In this document: positions 59,906 to 64,000 of the stretch, one piece after another
Layout: each line of letters starts with the position of its first letter
How positions within the stretch are numbered: the stretch's first letter is position 1
Source of the DNA: EB88 sp965199135
GTDB lineage: Bacteria > Acidobacteriota > Terriglobia > Terriglobales > Acidobacteriaceae
Length of the DNA stretch: 64,000 bases
Assembly: GCA_965199135.1 (NCBI GenBank)
Contig: OZ240685.1
Location: 1,178,001 to 1,242,000 of the forward strand
Direction: 5' to 3'
Notes under the pieces: model-generated
Told to the model about the DNA's origin: nothing
The model's input: only the letters and a program-made list of their open reading frames with translations
Databases searched by the model: none
Position numbers and translations under genes: made by a program

Positions 59906-61759
59906 ATGAAGAGCTTTGTTCTGGCAGCAACCGTGGCAGCCACGCTGCCCGCTTTCGGATCTGCAACCACGAGTGTGCCCAAAGACATTTCCGTAGGCGA
60001 CCCGGTGGCGCTTACGTTCTATCTCACGCCAAATAACATGGCCGCTGCCGAGGCGCAGGCCGTCGCCATCCAAACGCCTGGTTCCCCGTCGTACCATCAC
60101 TTCCTCTCCGAACAGCAGTTTGTGCAGAGCTACGGACCCACCGATGCGCAGCTCAACAGCGTCAAGGCGAACCTCCGCAACATGGGCTTTACCGTCGGGT
60201 ATGTCTACGGCAATCACCTGGCGATTGAAGCCACGGCGACGGCTGCGGCCACAGAGTCCGCGCTTGGCGTGCACCTCCAGCGCTTCACCCTGCGGGGCCG
60301 CACCGGCATTGCGTCGACCACACCGGTCACGCTGCCCGCGGAACTCGCCGGCGTGGTGCGCGCCGTCGGTGGCATCGACACCCTGACGCATGCCCACCCC
60401 ATGCACACCATCAAGGCATTCGGCAGGGCTGCGACCCCGCAGGCGGCCCCGGCACAACTGGTCGGTGGCACGCCGGGCAACTACCTTCCGGCGGATTACG
60501 CGAGCTTCTACGACGTGAACCCGCTCTACAAGAAGGGCTACTCCGGGCGAGGCAGCACGATCGGCATCGTCACGCTGAACACGTTCAACCCCGCCGATGC
60601 GTACCTCTTCTGGCAGGAAATCGGGCTCACGGTTTCACCGAACCGCATCACCATGGTCAACGTGGATGGCGGAGAGGCAGCGCTCTCGTCTGCCGATGGC
60701 GAAGGCGAGACCGACCTTGACGTCGAAGAGTCCGGAGCGCTGGCGCCCAACGCGAAAGTCCGTGTGTACGTCGCGCCAGTTACCACCAATTCGAACTTCC
60801 TGAATGCGTTTGAAGAGGCGGCGTCCGAGAACATCGCGGACACAGTGTCGACCAGCTGGGGGCAGCCCGAGCTGAACTTCTTCCGCAACCAGGCGACCGG
60901 CGCAGCAGCCGACACCTCGGTGTTGCTGGCCTTCCATGACGCTTTCCTCGAGATGGCGCTGCAGGGGCAGACGGTGTTTGCTGCGACCGGCGACTCGGGC
61001 TCGTTCGACACGGTTGCCGACTGCTCGCCGTACGCGGGCGCGCCCAGCCCGGCGACCCCGGTCTGCAATGCTCCCTACGCGATCGACAGCCCCTCGAGCG
61101 ATCCGCTCGTGACTGCCGCCGGTGGCACCACGCTGCCGTACACGGCGGACTTCGGCGACGGCATCCTGATCAACATCCCGACCGAGCAGGCCTGGAGCTG
61201 GGACTACATCTCGAACGCCGCAGCCGCGGCCGGGGTTCCGAATGACATCCCGGTAGCCGATGTCTTTTCTGTAGGTGGGGGCGGCGGCGTGAGCTCGTAC
61301 TGGGGCTTGCCCTGGTACCAGTTCTTTACCCCGGGCATCACGCTGACCAAGCCGGGGCAGGTGTTTACCGAGGATACGGGTTCAGGTCCGGTCGTGCAGA
61401 ACACACTGCCTGCCTTCTATCTCGGCCGGAATACGCCAGATGTCGCGACCGATGCAGACTCCGAGAGTGGCTACCAGTACATCGAAGAGGGGCAGGTCAT
61501 CAACTACTACGGCGGCACCAGCTTTGTGGCACCGCAGCTAAACGGGGTCGCGGCTCTCTTTGTGGAGGGCCTGGGACAGCGGGTCGGGCAGCTGAGCCCG
61601 GCACTGTACCAGCTGGGCTCGTCGGTGACGCGGGGCATCAAGGCCGGCGATAACTGGGGCTATGCGGCGAGCGGCGGGTACGACAATGCGTCGGGGCTCG
61701 GGGCTCTCGATGCGGCGAAGCTGCTGAATGGTCTCAAGGCGCTGCAGTTCCTGCCGTAG
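59906..61759 (+). CDS. Secreted S53 sedolisin/kumamolisin-type protease
   Basis: A 617-aa protein. A signal peptide is followed by a pro-kumamolisin activation domain (about residues 20-165) with G-S-P-S-Y-H-H-F-L-S, then the S53 catalytic domain. Visible catalytic parts are E-G-E-T-D-L-D-V-E-E-S (Glu and Asp), A-T-G-D-S-G-S (oxyanion Asp) and Y-G-G-T-S-F-V-A-P-Q (nucleophile Ser). Sedolisins work at low pH, consistent with an acidic habitat. ATG at 59906 has GAGGGA 7 nt upstream; ATG at 59888 is in frame. Confidence 0.92.
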   Translation: MKSFVLAATVAATLPAFGSATTSVPKDISVGDPVALTFYLTPNNMAAAEAQAVAIQTPGSPSYHHFLSEQQFVQSYGPTDAQLNSVKANLRNMGFTVGYVYGNHLAIEATATAAATESALGVHLQRFTLRGRTGIASTTPVTLPAELAGVVRAVGGIDTLTHAHPMHTIKAFGRAATPQAAPAQLVGGTPGNYLPADYASFYDVNPLYKKGYSGRGSTIGIVTLNTFNPADAYLFWQEIGLTVSPNRITMVNVDGGEAALSSADGEGETDLDVEESGALAPNAKVRVYVAPVTTNSNFLNAFEEAASENIADTVSTSWGQPELNFFRNQATGAAADTSVLLAFHDAFLEMALQGQTVFAATGDSGSFDTVADCSPYAGAPSPATPVCNAPYAIDSPSSDPLVTAAGGTTLPYTADFGDGILINIPTEQAWSWDYISNAAAAAGVPNDIPVADVFSVGGGGGVSSYWGLPWYQFFTPGITLTKPGQVFTEDTGSGPVVQNTLPAFYLGRNTPDVATDADSESGYQYIEEGQVINYYGGTSFVAPQLNGVAALFVEGLGQRVGQLSPALYQLGSSVTRGIKAGDNWGYAASGGYDNASGLGALDAAKLLNGLKALQFLP

Positions 61760-61838
61760 CGATTGCTCACGCAGTTGGAGGCCGGCGAGGAGCTCCCTTG
61801 CCGGCCTCGCCGTTTCCGCGCTCTCGTAGACTAGGGGA

Positions 61839-63008
61839 ATGTCTCTTCGCATCGAGGTGCAGTCGACGGCCCCTGGTGGTGGCCGCCGCGGGCGCATGCA
61901 CCTGCCGCATGGTCCTGTTGAAACGCCCGTGTTCATGCCGGTAGGCACCGCCGCGACTGTCAAAGCCGTTGCGCAGGATGTGCTCGAAACCCTTGGCTCC
62001 CGCGAGGCCGCAGTCGCCCGCGAGCAGCCGGGCGCCGGCATCATCCTGGGCAATACATACCACCTCTACCTGCGGCCCGGGCACGAGTCGATCCGCCGCA
62101 TGGGTGGGCTGCACCGGTTCATGAGCTGGGACCGCCCGATCCTCACGGACTCCGGCGGCTACCAGGTGTTTTCGCTCGCGGCGCTACGCAGGATCTCGGA
62201 AGAGGGTGTGCGTTTCCAGTCGCACCTCGATGGCTCGGCACACATGTTCTCGCCCGAACACTCGATGGCAGTGCAGCTTGCCCTGGGCTCGGATATTGCA
62301 ATGGCCTTCGACGAGTGCCTGGAGTACCCGGCGGACGAGTCGCGGGCGCGTCAGTCTCTGGAGCTGACCATGCGCTGGGCCGAGCGCTCGCTCACCTACT
62401 GGAATGCGCACAAACACGAGGTCCCCTGGTGGGCCGGCGAGGGAGCACAGCGTTGGCCGGCGCGTGCGGTCGCTGAAGACGCACGCCCCAGCCTCTTCGG
62501 CATCGTGCAGGGCGGCATGTTCCCGGCCATGCGGCGCGAAGCCGCGGAACGCATGGTCGCCATGGACTTCCCCGGGTATGCGATCGGTGGGCTGGCGGTG
62601 GGCGAACCGCGCGAGCGTACGCTTGAGATCATCGCGGCAACGCTGCCGTATCTGCCAGCGGACAAACCACGCTACGTGATGGGCGTTGGCTACCCGGAAG
62701 AAATTCGCGAGTACGCACGCATGGGTGTGGACATGATGGACTGCGTGCTGCCGACGCGCGCTGGCAGGCACGGACTCCTGTTCACCTCAGAGGGCCGGCT
62801 CAATATCAAGAACCGGCGCTTTGCCGAGGACCAGGGACCGGCAGACCCCGAGTGTGGCTGCCCGGTGTGCGCGCGGTACACGCGCGCGTACCTGCGTCAC
62901 TTGTTTGCGTCGGGCGAGCCCTTGGCTGCGACCTTGAACTCGGTGCACAACCTCGCGTTCTATCTCCAGACGATGCGCGCGGTGCGCGAGGAGCTGAGCG
63001 CGGGCTAG
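61839..63008 (+). CDS. tgt: tRNA-guanine transglycosylase
   Basis: A 389-aa enzyme that swaps G34 for preQ1 in tRNAs for Asp, Asn, His and Tyr. Motifs are L-T-D-S-G-G-Y-Q-V-F-S-L, A-M-A-F-D-E-C, G-I-V-Q-G-G-M, G-Y-A-I-G-G-L-A-V-G and D-C-V-L-P-T-R, whose Asp is the nucleophile. The C-terminal zinc site is C-G-C-P-V-C-A-R-Y with a later His. TAGACT lies 6 nt before the ATG. Its stop codon overlaps the stop of the convergent DUF6249 gene in the palindrome CTAG. Confidence 0.97.
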   Translation: MSLRIEVQSTAPGGGRRGRMHLPHGPVETPVFMPVGTAATVKAVAQDVLETLGSREAAVAREQPGAGIILGNTYHLYLRPGHESIRRMGGLHRFMSWDRPILTDSGGYQVFSLAALRRISEEGVRFQSHLDGSAHMFSPEHSMAVQLALGSDIAMAFDECLEYPADESRARQSLELTMRWAERSLTYWNAHKHEVPWWAGEGAQRWPARAVAEDARPSLFGIVQGGMFPAMRREAAERMVAMDFPGYAIGGLAVGEPRERTLEIIAATLPYLPADKPRYVMGVGYPEEIREYARMGVDMMDCVLPTRAGRHGLLFTSEGRLNIKNRRFAEDQGPADPECGCPVCARYTRAYLRHLFASGEPLAATLNSVHNLAFYLQTMRAVREELSAG

Positions 63009-63451
63009 AGGGTTCCTTCCTCGCGCAGGCGCGCGATTTCGCGCACCCGGGAGCGGTACTCGATCAGGAAGCCAAGGCCGACGAAAAGGGGAATGAGGCC
63101 GACGGGTATCCCTTTGAGGACGTCGTGGTCCCTCATCGTGAAAGCCAGTGCAGCGAAGAACACCATGAGGCCGAGACCGCTGAAGATGCAGAGCAGGGCG
63201 GTGAGGCGGATAAACCCTGCTGCGCGCGAGGGATTGCGGCTGGAGTGTGTTGCCAGCGCGCTCTGCTGGTCCTGTGGCATCAATGCCCGCTCAACGTCAG
63301 CGAGCGGGATACCCTGGGCCAGCATGGCCATGCGCTGCTCGGCGCGAAGCCGTTCCGCGTGCGTTTTGTTCACCGTGCCCATGATGATGCCGACGATTGC
63401 GACCAGAAAGGCGCCAAGTGGAATCGTGAACGGCGAGTCCCAGAAATGCAT
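63005..63451 (-). CDS. DUF6249-type membrane protein, ECF-regulated candidate
   Basis: A 148-aa protein. An N-terminal hydrophobic segment (about residues 10-28) is followed by a helical stretch with charged residues (A-E-R-L-R-A-E-Q-R-M-A-M-L-A-Q-G). Two membrane helices occupy about 85-135. The pattern recalls DUF6249, often found in operons or divergons with ECF sigma and anti-sigma genes. Upstream is a good ECF-type promoter mirrored by that of the sigma gene at 63568. ATG at 63451 has GGGAG upstream. Confidence 0.75.
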   Translation of the reverse strand: MHFWDSPFTIPLGAFLVAIVGIIMGTVNKTHAERLRAEQRMAMLAQGIPLADVERALMPQDQQSALATHSSRNPSRAAGFIRLTALLCIFSGLGLMVFFAALAFTMRDHDVLKGIPVGLIPLFVGLGFLIEYRSRVREIARLREEGTL

Positions 63452-63490
63452 AGGAAGTCTCCCTTGGGAAGAAGTTGCTGAATCGCCGGC

Positions 63491-63562
63491 GTTAGACTTC
63501 GGCACAGGCTCGCAAGTTTCACTCGCCGCCCTGAAACTTCGACGCGCGGCGCATGGTCTAAC
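63491..63562. promoter_or_regulatory. Back-to-back ECF-type promoters, TGAAACTT-N16-GTCTAAC on both strands
   Basis: Plus strand: TGAAACTT at 63532-63539, 16 nt, GTCTAAC at 63556-63562. Minus strand: TGAAACTT at 63521-63514, 16 nt, GTCTAAC at 63497-63491. All 15 fixed positions and the spacing are identical in both. The motif is close to the RpoE consensus GGAACTT-N16-GTCTAA. The two promoters drive the sigma gene (63568) and the DUF6249 gene (63451) in opposite directions, with the -35 elements 10 bp apart. Confidence 0.8.
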
Positions 63563-63567
63563 CCCGC

Positions 63568-64000
63568 TTGCTGAACGCATCCGAGTTCGAGCAGTTCGTG
63601 GCCGAGCACCAGTTCCTGGTGTTCCGCACACTCACGCGCCTGATGGGCACGCGCGAGGTCGAGGACCAGGCGCAGGATGTGTTTTTTCGCCTCTACCGCG
63701 CACTTCCGCAGTTTCGCGGCGACGCCGAGTTGACCACGTATCTCTACCGCATTGCCGTCAACGTCGCCTGCGACGCCCGGCGCAAGCAGGGCAGGGAGCG
63801 GCAGCGCGCTGTCTCACTCAGCGAAGAAGACGAACCAGGGCAGGCCCTGGAACATCGTCTCGCGCATCCAGGGCAGAACGCAGAAGAAGCGCTATGCACG
63901 CGACAGTTCACCGACGCCGTGGAGAGTGCTCTCCGGCTGCTGAGCGCAACCGAACGGGCAGTGCTGGTGCTCTATCATCAGGAAGAGCAGACGTACGAAG
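63568..64000 (+). CDS. ECF sigma factor, C-terminally truncated by the window
   Basis: Reading from TTG at 63568 gives 144 codons with no stop. The frame is closed upstream by TAA at 63559-63561. Region 2 shows V-E-D-Q-A-Q-D-V-F-F-R-L-Y-R-A and L-T-T-Y-L-Y-R-I-A-V-N-V-A-C-D-A-R-R-K. Region 4 begins with L-L-S-A-T-E-R-A-V-L-V-L-Y-H-Q-E, and the -35-reading helix is cut off. Start codons other than TTG (CTG 63571, GTG 63598) are possible. It lies directly behind an ECF-type promoter, so autoregulation and a leaderless start are likely. Confidence 0.87.
   Translation, partial: MLNASEFEQFVAEHQFLVFRTLTRLMGTREVEDQAQDVFFRLYRALPQFRGDAELTTYLYRIAVNVACDARRKQGRERQRAVSLSEEDEPGQALEHRLAHPGQNAEEALCTRQFTDAVESALRLLSATERAVLVLYHQEEQTYE

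Noticed and set aside
1..64000. tRNA genes, CRISPR arrays, prophage or IS elements
   Set aside because: Scanning the intergenic gaps showed no T-loop GTTCGAATCC-type sequences, no regularly spaced direct repeats with unique spacers, and no integrase or transposase motifs.

Overview
The window is high-GC, densely coded bacterial chromosome. It looks like Acidobacteriota, most likely class Terriglobia (Acidobacteriaceae). That placement is inferred from gene content: an acidobacterial VWFA-type secreted protein, an exported Ig-like protein with a central hydrophobic block, an S53 sedolisin-type protease, secreted polysaccharide- and peptide-degrading enzymes, and GTCATCCTGA-type intergenic repeats. 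No tRNA, CRISPR array, prophage or insertion sequence was seen. I called about 62 protein genes. Three of them are too short to show up as long ORFs: a 53-aa membrane protein, a Trm112-like protein and rpmH.

Layout. 0-2.1 kb: a truncated zinc/NADPH oxidoreductase divergent from an HxlR regulator, then arsR (frameshifted as read) and acr3. 2.2-9.4 kb: a YcxB-like protein, mogA/moaB-dedA, a TonB protein coupled to a tiny membrane protein, miaA, an Ig-like exported protein and purM-purN. 9.6-20.7 kb: a two-gene GMC dehydrogenase, bactofilin, RNase R, a tolC-lipoprotein-hemL operon and murJ. 20.9-35.2 kb: an HtrA protease, coaE divergent from a Trm112 protein, a GT-C-like membrane protein, an esterase, rluD, a VWA protein, ligA and several membrane proteins. 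35.2-40 kb: a GH39 glycosidase, an unknown exported protein and prolyl oligopeptidase. 40.5-49.1 kb: an ECF sigma/anti-sigma/Spy-like unit, a giant membrane patatin with an exported partner, and a divergent LuxR regulator. 49.2-56.3 kb: mnmE-jag-yidC-yidD-rnpA-rpmH facing dnaA across a 551-bp putative origin region. 56.5-64 kb: an M28 peptidase, DUF2218, a CE1-like esterase, an S53 protease, tgt, a DUF6249 protein and a truncated ECF sigma gene.

How the genes work together. Core functions are tRNA modification (miaA, mnmE, tgt, rluD on rRNA), purine and haem synthesis, replication initiation and ligation, and envelope building (murJ, yidC, bactofilin). Around them sit secreted hydrolases that fit a soil heterotroph, and sets that respond to envelope or metal stress. 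The two regulatory observations I rate highest are a matched pair of divergent ECF-type promoters at 63.49-63.56 kb, sharing TGAAACTT-N16-GTCTAAC, and a recurring pattern of -10-like hexamers 6-12 nt upstream of start codons, which points to many leaderless or very short-leader mRNAs.
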